The notes beneath the pieces are model-generated. The model was not told the DNA's origin and ran no database searches. It worked only from the letters and a program-made list of their open reading frames with translations. The position numbers and the translations under genes are program-made. This document shows, piece after piece, positions 55,576-64,000 of a stretch of 64,000 nucleotides of DNA. How positions within the stretch are numbered: the first letter of the stretch is position 1; every line of letters starts with the position of its first letter. This DNA comes from Variovorax sp. CF079 (GTDB lineage Bacteria; Pseudomonadota; Gammaproteobacteria; Burkholderiales; Burkholderiaceae_C). The DNA is taken from assembly GCF_900101545.1 (NCBI RefSeq), contig NZ_FMZU01000002.1, positions 338,066 to 402,065 on the forward strand, given 5' to 3'.

Positions 55576-56364
55576 GTGCTGATCAATTACGTCCGACGCG
55601 GTCAAGGAAAGCCCCTGCTGCTCGTTCATGGGCTTGGCAGCAGCTGGCGCTCGTGGCAAACCATCATGGAGCCGCTGGCTGCCAAGCGCGCGGTGGTCGC
55701 GATCGACCTGCCCGGTTTCGGCAAGAGCCCGCCGCTGGCAGGAGAAGTCTCCTTGCAGACCCTGGCCAATGCCATCACGGAGTTTCTGCGCGAGCACGAC
55801 CTGATCGGCACCGACGCCGTCGGCAGTTCGATGGGCGCGCGCCTGGTGCTCGAACTGGCGCGCCGCGGCGGTGTGCTGGGTTGCGTCATCTCGCTCAACC
55901 CCGGCGGATTCTGGGCGGGCTGGGAGCGCCAGGTCTTCCACGCTTCGATCTGGCTCTCGGTGCGGCTGGTGCGCGCGCTGCAGTTCGCGATGCCCACGAT
56001 CACCGCGCACGAATGGTCGCGCAGGCTTCTTCTCACGCAGTTTTCGGCGCAGTCGGCCATGCTGGCGCCGTCGCTTGTGCTCGAGGAAATGCGCAGCTGT
56101 GCTGCTGCGCGGTCCTTCAACCTGGTGTTGCGCGATCTCGTGCACGGTGCGCCGCCGCAAGGCGCGACCATCGGCAGCATGCGCAAGCCGCTTGTGATCG
56201 GCTGGGGTCGCATGGACCGCGTCTGTTTTCCGCAGCAAGCCGCGCGGGCGCAGCGGCTTTTTCCCGACGCGCGCCTGCACTGGTTCGAGCGCTGCGGCCA
56301 CTTTCCGCATTGGGACGCGCCGGAGGAAACCGCGCGCCTGATCCTCGAGACCACGGCCGACTGA
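55576..56364 (+). CDS. Alpha/beta hydrolase
   Basis: 262 aa from GTG. LLLVHGLGSSWRSWQTIMEPLA (oxyanion), VVAIDLPGFGKSPPL, the nucleophile elbow GSSMGARLV, and FERCGHFPHWDAPEETARLI with the catalytic His show the fold. No signal peptide. The substrate is unknown. It begins a plus-strand pair with the ROK gene, divergent from the ABC fusion over 95 bp. Confidence 0.85.
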   Translation: MLINYVRRGQGKPLLLVHGLGSSWRSWQTIMEPLAAKRAVVAIDLPGFGKSPPLAGEVSLQTLANAITEFLREHDLIGTDAVGSSMGARLVLELARRGGVLGCVISLNPGGFWAGWERQVFHASIWLSVRLVRALQFAMPTITAHEWSRRLLLTQFSAQSAMLAPSLVLEEMRSCAAARSFNLVLRDLVHGAPPQGATIGSMRKPLVIGWGRMDRVCFPQQAARAQRLFPDARLHWFERCGHFPHWDAPEETARLILETTAD

Positions 56365-56382
56365 ATCTTTGTGAAAGACGCA

Positions 56383-57453
56383 ATGGCATCCCACAAGAGA
56401 AAGAAAAAAGCTTCGCTTCCCCCACCCGAGATCCATGGCGCGCGAGAACTGCCTACGGTGCTGGTCGAGGGCTACAGCCTCCAGTTGCGCGACAAGGACG
56501 GCTTCATCGGCGACCAGGCCAGCCAGACGGCGTTCAGGGAGCTGCTGGAGCGCTGGCGACGGCGCCGCCGGAAGAGGGGCAGGGACCCGTTGGGCGCCAA
56601 GCATTCGAAGGACCTGCCCAAGAGCACGCTGGACGCCACGCTCAAAGCCGGCCAGACCTCCGAGGCCGCCGACATGGTTCATGGCGCCATCGAGGAATTC
56701 GCCGAGGAGCTGGCCTGGGTCATCGAACGCTTCCTGCGCCAGCCGTCATGGCAGGGCGTGGAGCGCATCGTGATCGGCGGCGGCTTCCCGGAGAGCGACG
56801 TCGGCGAGCGCGCGGTGCTGCAGGCGGCGGCCATCCTCCAGGGCATGGGCATCGACGTGCAATTGGGCCGCATCGGCCACGAAACCGACGACGGCGGATT
56901 GCTCGGCTGGTTGCACCTGGCGCCGCCGCCGCTGCTGAAAGGCCGTGACGCGATCCTCGCGATCGACATCGGCGGCACCAACGTGCGCTGCGGCATCGTC
57001 AAGATGCGCCGCAAGCGCGCCAAGGACCTGTCGAAGGCGAAGGTGCAGCGGCGCGAAAAGTGGCGCCATGCGGACGACGGCCCGGCGCGCAAGGTGCTGG
57101 TCGAGCGCCTGGTGGACATGCTCCACGATCAGATCCGCTACGCCACGAAGAAGGGCATCCGCCTGGCGCCCTTCATCGGCATCGGCTGCCCGGGCCTGAT
57201 CCGCAAGGATGGCTCGATCGCGCGCGGCGCGCAGAACCTGCCGGGCGACTGGGAGAGCGAACACTTCCATCTGCCGACCGAGCTGGGCAAAAAAATTCCG
57301 ACGATCGGCGGCGAGCCCGCCCTGGTTCTGATGCACAACGATGCCGTGGTGCAGGGCCTGAGCGAATTGCCTTTCATGCGCGACGTGAAGCGCTGGGCGA
57401 TGCTGACCATCGGCACCGGACTTGGCAACGCCAGCTACACCAACAAGACCTAA
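56383..57453 (+). CDS. ROK-family protein with circularly permuted motif order
   Basis: 356 aa. ROK sugar kinases normally start with the phosphate loop DIGGT and end with the adenosine-site GGG. Here IVIGGG (129-134) and a DDGGLLG segment (169-175) come first, then LAIDIGGTNVRCGIV (DIGGTN at 195-200), GIGCPG (266-271), HNDA with the catalytic Asp (318-321) and GTGLG (344-348), six residues from the end of the 356. All ATPase motifs are present but rotated. The N-terminus is Lys-rich (KRKKK), and the zinc CxCG motif of many ROK proteins is missing. A GTG four codons earlier is an alternative start. The substrate is unknown. Confidence 0.82.
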   Translation: MASHKRKKKASLPPPEIHGARELPTVLVEGYSLQLRDKDGFIGDQASQTAFRELLERWRRRRRKRGRDPLGAKHSKDLPKSTLDATLKAGQTSEAADMVHGAIEEFAEELAWVIERFLRQPSWQGVERIVIGGGFPESDVGERAVLQAAAILQGMGIDVQLGRIGHETDDGGLLGWLHLAPPPLLKGRDAILAIDIGGTNVRCGIVKMRRKRAKDLSKAKVQRREKWRHADDGPARKVLVERLVDMLHDQIRYATKKGIRLAPFIGIGCPGLIRKDGSIARGAQNLPGDWESEHFHLPTELGKKIPTIGGEPALVLMHNDAVVQGLSELPFMRDVKRWAMLTIGTGLGNASYTNKT

Positions 57454-58829
57454 AGCTGGAACGCGATGGTCAGCAGCAGTCCTTCGGCCACGTCGCGCAC
57501 GATGCCCGGACGGCGCGCGCGGTAGGTCTCGCCGGCCGAGGCGGTGGCCTCGATCCATTGCGCGAGCCAGTCGATCTCGTTGCGGTCGTAGAACACAACC
57601 GCCGCCTCGTGGTTCAGGAGCAGGCTGCGCATGTCGAGGTTGATCGAGCCGCACAGCGCGAGCTCTTCGTCGACCACCACCGCCTTGGCATGCGCCATGA
57701 AGGGCAGCATGCGGAAGATCACGCCGGCGCGCGCCAGGTCGCGCATGGCGCGGGCACGCACGAAATCGGCGAGCCGGTGGTTGGACTGCGCGGGAATCGC
57801 GATCGTGACCTGCACGCCACGCCGCGCGGCCAGGCGCAGCGCATCGCGCAGGCCGTCGCCGGGCACGAAGTAGGGCGTGATCGCGAGCACGCGGTGCTCG
57901 GCGCGGAAGCAGGCGTCGATCAGGAGCGCGTGCGCCGTGTCTTCGGTCTGGTCGGGGCCGCTCGGCAGGAATTGCGCCAGGCCGCCAGCCGGCGGCGCCA
58001 CCGCGGCCGCGATGGCGCGCGGCTTGCGCCCGCGCACCGAGGCCCAGTCGTGGTCGAACTGGCGCGCCGCCGCGGTGGCCACGCTGCCCCTCAAATCGAA
58101 GGACAGGTCGCGCCAGCCCACCGGGTAGTCGTGGTTGCCGAGGAAGTATTCGCCCGCCATGTTGCGGCCGCCCGACCAGAGCCAGCCGTCGTCGGCGATC
58201 GTGAGCTTGCGGTGGTTGCGCAGGTTGCGCGGACCCGCGCGGCGCAGGCTGAAGATCGGGCGGAACACGGCCACCTCGGCGCCGGCATCGCGCAGCGTGT
58301 CGAAGTGGCTTCGCGGCAGCGACAAGGCGCCGAAGCCGTCGAGCAGCACCCGCACCTTGATGCCTTCGCGCGCGCGCCGCGAGAGCCGGTTGATCGCCTC
58401 GTGCCCGAGCGCGTCGTCGCCGATGATGAAGGTGCAGACGTCGATGCGCGTGCGCGCGCCCTCGATCACTTCCCACAGCGCATCGCGCGCGGCGCCGCCG
58501 TCGGCATGGAAGCGCACCGCGCAAGGTCCGGGCGCCGCGAGGCCGAAGCTTTCGACCAGGTCGGCAGCCCAGTGCCCGGCAGGTACCGAGCGCCGCGGCC
58601 GCGGCGAGCCCGCCGGCCGCAGCTTGCGCTGGCCGAATAGCAGGTAGATCGGCAGGATGAAGTAGGGCAGCAGCACGAGACCCATCACCCATGAAATGGC
58701 GGTGCTGGGCGCGCGCTGCTCGCGCCTTGCGCGCGTCGTCAGCACGTAGACGAGCAGCGCGAAGGTGACGACCAGCAAATGCTGCGACGGCGAGGGCAGC
58801 CAGTCGAGCAGGTCGTCGATGCGGTTCAC
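57450..58829 (-). CDS. cls: Cardiolipin synthase (PLD family)
   Basis: 459 aa from GTG. Two N-terminal helices (LLVVTFALLVYVLTT and WVMGLVLLPYFILPIYLLFGQ) anchor it. Two HKD motifs follow: HRKLTIADDGWLWSGGRN and HAKAVVVDEELALCGSINLD. It joins phosphatidylglycerols or related lipids into cardiolipin at the inner membrane. Its GTG overlaps the stop of the upstream GST gene (GTGA). Its 3' end overlaps the convergent ROK stop by 4 nt. Confidence 0.93.
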   Translation of the reverse strand: MNRIDDLLDWLPSPSQHLLVVTFALLVYVLTTRARREQRAPSTAISWVMGLVLLPYFILPIYLLFGQRKLRPAGSPRPRRSVPAGHWAADLVESFGLAAPGPCAVRFHADGGAARDALWEVIEGARTRIDVCTFIIGDDALGHEAINRLSRRAREGIKVRVLLDGFGALSLPRSHFDTLRDAGAEVAVFRPIFSLRRAGPRNLRNHRKLTIADDGWLWSGGRNMAGEYFLGNHDYPVGWRDLSFDLRGSVATAAARQFDHDWASVRGRKPRAIAAAVAPPAGGLAQFLPSGPDQTEDTAHALLIDACFRAEHRVLAITPYFVPGDGLRDALRLAARRGVQVTIAIPAQSNHRLADFVRARAMRDLARAGVIFRMLPFMAHAKAVVVDEELALCGSINLDMRSLLLNHEAAVVFYDRNEIDWLAQWIEATASAGETYRARRPGIVRDVAEGLLLTIAFQL

Positions 58830-59491
58830 GCGAGATGCGACTGGAGGGCCAGGGGCACCGGGCGTCCTTGCGAGGCCAGGAACCTCATCATCGGGCCGAC
58901 CACTTCGCGCACCGCGGGCCGCGCACCCACGCGTTCGCGCCAGACCAGAAGGCGCGGCGTGTCGCCGGTCATGCCTGCGCCCTTGCGGTCAGCGAACACC
59001 TGCGCCATGTAGAAGGCGATGTCGGCAAACGAATAGGAGCCGGCGAGGTGGTCGCCGTGCGCCAGCCGATGTTCCATCTGCACATAGAAACGGGCGCAGG
59101 CGGCGCAGGCTGCCACCGCGGCCTCGCTTTGCATGTCGTGCTGCAGGCCCATGAGCTTGATCACGTGCGGGAAGAACACCTCGTCTGACATGTGCTCGAG
59201 CTGGCGCGCCCGTGCCCGCTCGACCACGCCGCGCGGCCACAGCGGCGGATCGGGCACCCGGTCTTCGAGGTACTCGAAGATCTGCGTCGAGTCGAAGATC
59301 TCGACCTCGCCGTCGATCAATACCGGCACCTGCCGCTTGGGGTTGATGCGCAGCACCTCGGGGTGCCTGGGCTCGTAGTTGTCGTCGCGGTCGAAGGGCA
59401 CCATCACGGCTTCGATCGCGATGCCTTTTTCAAGCGCCGCGATCTGCGCTTTGGCGCCGAACATGCTGAGGGGGCCGGTGAAGAGCTTCAT
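58826..59491 (-). CDS. Glutathione S-transferase family protein
   Basis: 221 aa. The N-domain MKLFTGPLSMFGAKAQIAALEKGI runs to NPKRQVPVLIDGEVEIFDSTQIFEYLED, with Val-Pro and the (D/E)S pair that bind glutathione. The helical C-domain contains AGSYSFADIAFYMAQVF. The substrate is unknown. It overlaps the cls start by 4 nt, so both are made from one mRNA. The MetE-like gene lies 38 bp upstream. Confidence 0.9.
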   Translation of the reverse strand: MKLFTGPLSMFGAKAQIAALEKGIAIEAVMVPFDRDDNYEPRHPEVLRINPKRQVPVLIDGEVEIFDSTQIFEYLEDRVPDPPLWPRGVVERARARQLEHMSDEVFFPHVIKLMGLQHDMQSEAAVAACAACARFYVQMEHRLAHGDHLAGSYSFADIAFYMAQVFADRKGAGMTGDTPRLLVWRERVGARPAVREVVGPMMRFLASQGRPVPLALQSHLA

Positions 59492-59529
59492 GGAGCGCGA
59501 TCATGCCCCGACTTCACCTCGCGTGCACC

Positions 59530-60651
59530 TCAGAGGGAGCCCCACACCTCCTGTGCGGTTTCCACGACCAGCCGCAGCTTCGCGCGCTGCGCCTCGACGG
59601 CGATGTTGTTGCCGTGCACCGTGCTCGAGAATCCGCATTGCGGCGAGAGCGCGAGCTGCTCCAGCGGCACGTATTTGGCGGCTGCCTCGATGCGCGCCTT
59701 GAGCTCGTCCTTGTCTTCCATCTCGCCGAACTTGGTGGTCACCAGGCCCAGCACCACGGTCTTGCCCTTGGGCAGGAAGCGCAGCGGCCGGAAGTCGCCC
59801 GAGCGGGCGTCGTCGTACTCGAGGAAGTAGGCGTCGAGGTCCATCTCCTTGAGCAGCGCCTCGGCCACCGGCTCGTAGTTGCCGGCCGCCGCATGCGTGC
59901 TCTTGAAGTTGCCGCGGCACAGGTGCATCGCGAGGATCATGCCCTCGGGCTTCTGCGCCACCACCTTGTTGATGAAGGCGGCGTAGCGGTGCGGCAGCTC
60001 GTTGGGGTCGTCGCCGCGCTGGCGGGCGGCTTCGCGCATCTTCTCGTCGCACAGGTAGGCGAGGTTGGTGTCGTCCATCTGCACGTAGTTGCACCCGGCC
60101 GCGGCCAGCGAGCGCAGTTCGTCGCCGTAGGCCCTGGCCACGTCGTCGTAGAACTCCGGGTCGAGTTCGGGGTAGGCCACCTTGCTGATGCCGGCGCGGC
60201 CGCCGCGGAAGTGCAGCATGGTGGGCGAGGGGATCGTGACCTTGGGCGTGTTGCCGGCCGACACCTGGCTCTTGAGGTACTCGAAGTCCGCGAGCTGGAT
60301 GCACTTCGCGTGCGTCACCTTGTCGATGACGCGCATCACCGGCGGTGCCAGCTCCTCGGTGCCGTCGGGCTTCTTGATGGTGACCGGGATGTCGGTCTTC
60401 ACGCCGCCGAGCTGCTCGAGGAAGTCGATGTGGAAGTAGGTGCGGCGGAACTCGCCGTCGGTGATGCTCTTGAGGCCGATGTCCTCCTGGAACTTCACGA
60501 TCTCGGTGATGGCCTTGTCTTCGACCCCGCGAAGCTGTTCGGGCGTGATCTCGCCCTTGGCTTTTTGCTCGCGGGCTTCGAGCAGGTATTTGGGGCGCAG
60601 GAAGCTGCCGACGTGGTCGTAGCGGGCAGGCAGGCGGGCGTGCTGGGACAT
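59530..60651 (-). CDS. Cobalamin-independent methionine synthase C-domain-like methyltransferase
   Basis: 373 aa, resembling the catalytic half of MetE and the YxjG/YxjH group. HVGSFLRPKYLLEAREQKAKGEIT, SITDGEFRRTYFHIDFLEQL and VQMDDTNLAYLCD are family stretches. Zinc-type ligands appear in LAMHLCRGNF (His, Cys) and LSPQCGFSS (Cys). Such single-domain proteins transfer methyl groups to homocysteine-like thiols from varied donors. It is divergent from vanA across 147 bp with a palindromic operator. Confidence 0.9.
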   Translation of the reverse strand: MSQHARLPARYDHVGSFLRPKYLLEAREQKAKGEITPEQLRGVEDKAITEIVKFQEDIGLKSITDGEFRRTYFHIDFLEQLGGVKTDIPVTIKKPDGTEELAPPVMRVIDKVTHAKCIQLADFEYLKSQVSAGNTPKVTIPSPTMLHFRGGRAGISKVAYPELDPEFYDDVARAYGDELRSLAAAGCNYVQMDDTNLAYLCDEKMREAARQRGDDPNELPHRYAAFINKVVAQKPEGMILAMHLCRGNFKSTHAAAGNYEPVAEALLKEMDLDAYFLEYDDARSGDFRPLRFLPKGKTVVLGLVTTKFGEMEDKDELKARIEAAAKYVPLEQLALSPQCGFSSTVHGNNIAVEAQRAKLRLVVETAQEVWGSL

Positions 60652-60777
60652 GGGGTGCTCCGTCGAAATCAGAAAAAGTACGGTCGATCGTAATCTCATG
60701 CCGATGGACCGCGATGGATACAGTGGAGTCGGTATTTACCCTCGTTTTAGCCGAAAAGTGTTGGAAATACCGGTTCA

Positions 60778-60789
60778 AATGTATACATT
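60778..60789. promoter_or_regulatory. Palindromic operator upstream of vanA
   Basis: AATGTATACATT, a perfect 12-bp palindrome ending 9 bp before the vanA ATG. It overlaps the probable -10 region (TATACA) and would allow repression by the VanR-type regulator encoded in the operon. The divergent MetE-like gene starts 126 bp away. Confidence 0.6.
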
Positions 60790-60798
60790 GAGTATCCC

Positions 60799-61914
60799 AT
60801 GAGCACCTCTTCAAGCCCTTTTCCACTCAACGCCTGGTACGCGGCCGCCTACGACGTCGAGCTCAAGCACGCGCTGCTGGCACGCACCGTCTGCAACCAG
60901 AAACTGGTGCTGTACCGGCGCACCGACGGCCAGGTCGCCGCGCTGGAAGACGCCTGCTGGCACCGGCTGATGCCGCTGTCGATGGGCCGCCTCGATGGCG
61001 ACGAGCTGGTCTGCGGCTACCACGGCCTGGTCTACAACAGCCAGGGTCGCTGCACCCACATGCCGAGCCAGGAGACGCTGAACCCGTCGGCCTGCGTGCG
61101 CGCCTACCCGGCGGTCGAGAAGCACCGCTTCGTCTGGGTCTGGCCCGGCGATCCGGCCAAGGCCGACCCGGCGCTGGTGCCCGACATGCACTGGAACGAC
61201 GACCCGGCCTGGGCCGGCGACGGCAAGATGATCCGCGTGGCCTGCGACTACCGGCTGGTGGTCGACAACCTGATGGACCTCACGCACGAGACCTTCGTGC
61301 ACGGCTCCTCGATCGGCAACCGCGCGGTGGCGGAGGCGCCCTTCGTCGCGACCCACGGCGACCGCTCGGCCACCGTCACGCGCTGGATGGAGAACATCGA
61401 TGCGCCGCCCTTCTGGGCCGCGCAGATCCGGCATGCCCACGGCTACCAGGGCAAGGTCGACCGCTGGCAGATCATCCGCTTCGAGGGTCCCTGCACCGTC
61501 AACATCGATGTCGGCGTGGCCGAGGCGGGCAGCGGCGCGGTGCCGCGCGACGGCGCGGCGGGCGACCGCAGCCAGGGCGTCAACGGCTACGTGCTCAACA
61601 CCATCACGCCCGAGACCGACAAGAGCTGCCTCTATTTCTGGGCTTTCGCGCGCAACTACTGCATCGGCGAGCAGCGCCTCACGCACGAGCTGCGCGAAGG
61701 CGTGGCCGGCATCTTCCGCGAGGACGAGCTGGTGCTCGAAGCCCAGCAGCGCGCCATCGACGAGCGGCCCGACTACAGCTTCTACAACCTCAACATCGAC
61801 GCCGGCGCGATGTGGGCGCGACGGCTCATCGACCAGATGATCGCGAAGGAAAGGCCGCGAACAGCTGCCATTCCGATCCGGCCCGCGGCCGAAGCGGCGG
61901 GGGAGCGCACGTGA
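60799..61914 (+). CDS. vanA: Vanillate O-demethylase oxygenase subunit (Rieske)
   Basis: 371 aa. The Rieske [2Fe-2S] centre is CWH (Cys53, His55) and CGYH (Cys72, His75). The mononuclear iron site reads [15 protein letters not shown]. Length and sequence order fit VanA-type demethylases, which take vanillate to protocatechuate and formaldehyde. The close partner reductase VanB is two genes down. Another aromatic methyl ether, such as syringate, cannot be excluded. Its stop overlaps the regulator start (GTGA). Confidence 0.92.
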   Translation: MSTSSSPFPLNAWYAAAYDVELKHALLARTVCNQKLVLYRRTDGQVAALEDACWHRLMPLSMGRLDGDELVCGYHGLVYNSQGRCTHMPSQETLNPSACVRAYPAVEKHRFVWVWPGDPAKADPALVPDMHWNDDPAWAGDGKMIRVACDYRLVVDNLMDLTHETFVHGSSIGNRAVAEAPFVATHGDRSATVTRWMENIDAPPFWAAQIRHAHGYQGKVDRWQIIRFEGPCTVNIDVGVAEAGSGAVPRDGAAGDRSQGVNGYVLNTITPETDKSCLYFWAFARNYCIGEQRLTHELREGVAGIFREDELVLEAQQRAIDERPDYSFYNLNIDAGAMWARRLIDQMIAKERPRTAAIPIRPAAEAAGERT

Positions 61915-62666
61915 GCATCGTCGCAACCGAGCCTTCGGAAGTTGGCAGCTCGCAGGCCGTCAAGGCCCAGTTGCGGCTGCGCGAGATGGTGCTGGCCGGC
62001 GAGCTGCCCGGCGGCGCGCGCATCGCCGAGGTGGCGATCTCCGAGCTGCTGGGGGTGTCGCGCACGCCGGTGCGCAGCGCGCTCATGCGGCTCGAGCAGG
62101 AAGGCCTGCTCGAAGCCCTGCCCAACGGCGGCTACGCGGTGCGCACTTTTTCCGAGCGCGACGTGTCCGACGCCATCGAGCTGCGCGGCACGCTCGAAGG
62201 CCTGTCGGCGCGGCTCGCGGCCGAGCGCGGCGCGGCGCCGGTGGTGCTGCGCGAGGCACGTGCCTGCCTGAAGCGCATCGACGAACTGCTGAAGGAGCCC
62301 GCGCTCGACGATGCGGCCTTCTCGCGCTATGTGACTTTCAACGAGCAGTTCCACCGGCTTCTGTCCGAGATGGCGGGCAGTCCGCTGATCGCGCAGCAGC
62401 TGGAACGCGTGATCAACCTGCCTTTCGCTTCGCCCTCGGGTTTCGTGGTGGTGCAGGCGAACTCGCCGGCCGCGCGCGACATGCTGCTGATCGCGCAGGA
62501 CCAGCACGGCCAGGTGCTCGATGCGATCGAGAACCGCGAAGGCTCGCGCGCCGAGGCGCTGATGCGCGAGCACAGCCGCCTCGCGCAGCGCAACCTGCGC
62601 GAGGCGCTGCACGGCGCGCAGAACCACCCCTTGCCCGGCGTGCAATTGATTCGCCGCAGAGCCTGA
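61911..62666 (+). CDS. vanR: GntR-family regulator, VanR type
   Basis: 251 aa from GTG, with GGGAG 6 bp upstream. The winged helix ([47 protein letters not shown]) and an FCD effector domain ([47 protein letters not shown]) are clear. It sits between vanA and vanB with overlaps on both sides, an unusual place for a repressor and one that gives it autoregulation. Vanillate is the probable effector. Confidence 0.9.
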   Translation: MSIVATEPSEVGSSQAVKAQLRLREMVLAGELPGGARIAEVAISELLGVSRTPVRSALMRLEQEGLLEALPNGGYAVRTFSERDVSDAIELRGTLEGLSARLAAERGAAPVVLREARACLKRIDELLKEPALDDAAFSRYVTFNEQFHRLLSEMAGSPLIAQQLERVINLPFASPSGFVVVQANSPAARDMLLIAQDQHGQVLDAIENREGSRAEALMREHSRLAQRNLREALHGAQNHPLPGVQLIRRRA

Positions 62667-63664
62667 TGAAAAGCGATACCCACTGGATGCCCGCGCGCAT
62701 CACTGCCCTGCGCGACCTGACGCCGACCGTGCGCGAGTTCGAGATCACGCCCGAGTCGGGCATTGCCGCGACGCACGAGCCCGGCGCGCATCTGCAGGTG
62801 CAGGTGCTGGTCGGCGCACCGGGCTCGGGGCGCATGCAGACGCGCTCCTACTCGGTCGTCGGCGAGCCCGACGAACGTTCCTGGCGCATCGCGGTCAAGC
62901 GCCTGGACGATGGCCGCGGCGGTTCGCTCGCGATGTGGCGCTTGGCGATCGGCGACCGATTGCTCGTCGCCGAGCCGCAGAGCCACTTCGGCCTCGACAC
63001 CACGGCGCCGGGCTACCTGCTGGTGGCAGGCGGCATCGGCATCACGCCGCTGGTCTTCATGGCGCAGCGCCTGGGCGCGCTGGCCGAGCGCAACGGCGTG
63101 CGTGTGCGCATGCTCTACGGGGCGCGCAGCGCCGAGGAACTGGCCTACCTGCCCACGCTGCAGGAGGCGCTGGGCGCCAACGTGCAGGCCCACACCGGCA
63201 GCGCGCCGATCGACTTCGCCGCCGAGATCGCGGCCCTGCCGGCCGGCGGCCAGCTCTACACCTGCGGGCCGGTGCCGATGCTCGAAGCCGTCAAGCGCGC
63301 CTGGGCCGCCGCCGGCCGCGTGCCGGCCGACTTGCGCTTCGAGACCTTCGGCAGCAGCGGCCGGCTGGCGGCGCAGGCCTTCGAGGTGCGCATTCCGCGC
63401 CACGACCTGGCGATCACCGTGCCGGCCGACGGCACCCTGCTCGAGGCGCTCGAAGCCGCCGGCGTGCAGACCCTCTGGGATTGCCGGCGCGGCGAATGCG
63501 GGCTGTGCGCGATGGACGTGCTTGCGGTCGAGGGCGAGATCGACCACCGCGACGTGTTCCTGAGCGAGCACGAGAAAGAGCAGGGCCAGCGTATCTGCGC
63601 TTGCGTATCGCGCGCGGTCGGAACGATCACCATCGATTCGGCATGGCGTCCCGAAAGTCCATGA
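62666..63664 (+). CDS. vanB: Vanillate O-demethylase reductase subunit
   Basis: 332 aa. It passes electrons from NAD(P)H to VanA. The flavin domain has MQTRSYSVVGEP, and the nucleotide domain LLVAGGIGITPLVFMAQ and LYTCGPVPML. The C-terminal plant-type ferredoxin has CRRGECGLCAM and the fourth Cys in QRICACVSRA. The start overlaps the vanR stop as TGATG. Order FMN-NAD-[2Fe-2S] is that of the VanB/phthalate reductase class. Confidence 0.95.
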   Translation: MKSDTHWMPARITALRDLTPTVREFEITPESGIAATHEPGAHLQVQVLVGAPGSGRMQTRSYSVVGEPDERSWRIAVKRLDDGRGGSLAMWRLAIGDRLLVAEPQSHFGLDTTAPGYLLVAGGIGITPLVFMAQRLGALAERNGVRVRMLYGARSAEELAYLPTLQEALGANVQAHTGSAPIDFAAEIAALPAGGQLYTCGPVPMLEAVKRAWAAAGRVPADLRFETFGSSGRLAAQAFEVRIPRHDLAITVPADGTLLEALEAAGVQTLWDCRRGECGLCAMDVLAVEGEIDHRDVFLSEHEKEQGQRICACVSRAVGTITIDSAWRPESP

Positions 63665-63821
63665 AGCGCCGAAAGGCTTTGCGCGATCATCGCGCGCCCC
63701 GTTGGCTAATCGCGCAGAAACATGCAGCCCCAGCGCAGCGCTAGGTGTTTGCCTCGGCGCGATCGCAGTTTCGTTTGTTCACAATAGCCAGCATTCCGCT
63801 TTCAGCAAAAAGGAGACTTCC

Positions 63822-64000
63822 ATGCAACGTCGCCACCTTGTCCAGGCCGCGAGCCTTGCGGCCATTGCGCTGGCCATGCCGCTGGCCCAGGCCCAGGGCA
63901 ACACTTTCAAGATCGGCCTGGTGCTGCCGATGACGGGCCAGCAGGCCACCACCGGCCGCCAGATCGAGGCCGCGGCCCGGCTCTACATGGCGCAAAACGG
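63822..64000 (+). CDS. Branched-chain amino-acid type ABC binding protein, 5' part
   Basis: The first 59 codons plus; the gene runs off the right edge. A signal peptide (RRHLVQAASLAAIALAMPLAQA-Q) leads into FKIGLVLPMTGQQATTGRQIEAAARLY, the usual LivK/HmgR-type opening. AAGGAG is 6 bp before the ATG. In this setting, 157 bp after vanB, it may serve uptake of an aromatic acid such as vanillate, but this cannot be tested within the window. Confidence 0.85.
   Translation, partial: MQRRHLVQAASLAAIALAMPLAQAQGNTFKIGLVLPMTGQQATTGRQIEAAARLYMAQN

Noticed and set aside
63681..63695. 15-bp palindrome GCGCGAT-C-ATCGCGC after vanB as a terminator
   Set aside because: No T tract follows and such GC palindromes are expected often in this composition; function cannot be supported.

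Overview
This window is chromosomal DNA of a high-GC betaproteobacterium of the Burkholderiales, most likely family Comamonadaceae and Variovorax-like. The clues are five Bug/TctC solute-binding genes without TctAB partners, an intracellular PHA depolymerase with a Cys nucleophile, the PrkA/YeaH/SpoVR trio, an oxidative hexuronate pathway, and CTGT-N8-ACAG LexA boxes. Genes are dense and operons are tight, with many 4-nt start/stop overlaps. I see no tRNA, rRNA, CRISPR array, prophage or insertion sequence.

Left part (1-16 kb). A ccdAB toxin-antitoxin pair abuts thyA-folA. A dispersed palindromic repeat is embedded in frame in thyA. Housekeeping and metabolic genes follow: an FAD oxidase, YihY, thioredoxin, O-acetylhomoserine sulfhydrylase, a CBS protein, a Bug protein, an adenosine deaminase family enzyme and phaZ. 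Divergent from phaZ is a GST gene with a near-perfect sigma-54 promoter. A small cluster of membrane-SRPBCC protein, methyltransferase and SDR lies next to a GbsR/MarR-type regulator.

Centre (16-39 kb). A radical SAM gene of the PA0069 family lies under a LexA box, followed by gntK. A five-gene formaldehyde operon (frmA, hydrolase, fghA, tfoX-like, 3'-5' exonuclease) has every junction overlapping. After it come a sugar dehydrogenase/lactonase pair, aroQ, tag and the prkA-yeaH-spoVR stress operon, which has a sigma-54-like promoter. A GntR-controlled FAH/Bug/binding-protein island comes next, then grpE-dnaK-dnaJ behind a textbook sigma-32 promoter, an FKBP, an HxlR regulator and psd.

Right part (40-64 kb). 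A divergent hexuronate catabolic locus encodes uronate dehydrogenase, an SMP-30 lactonase, a TRAP transporter (DctPQM), galactarate dehydratase, an SDR, a secreted lactonase and a Bug protein on one strand. On the other strand are a FadR-type regulator, a Bug protein, KdgD and an alpha-ketoglutarate semialdehyde dehydrogenase. Together they would take D-galacturonate or D-glucuronate to 2-oxoglutarate. Two 13-bp operators sharing 11 positions mark both promoters. Then follow a binding-protein/permease fusion of the glycine-betaine type, a hydrolase, a ROK-family protein whose motifs are in circularly permuted order, cardiolipin synthase, a GST, a MetE-like methyltransferase, and a vanA-vanR-vanB vanillate demethylase operon with a palindromic operator. 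The window ends inside a branched-chain amino-acid type binding protein.

The most distinctive items are the permuted ROK kinase, the repeat-encoded peptide in ThyA, the SOS box on the radical SAM gene, the ccdAB-thyA-folA junction and the fully overlapping formaldehyde operon. All functional calls rest on reading motifs and context by eye; no database search was run.
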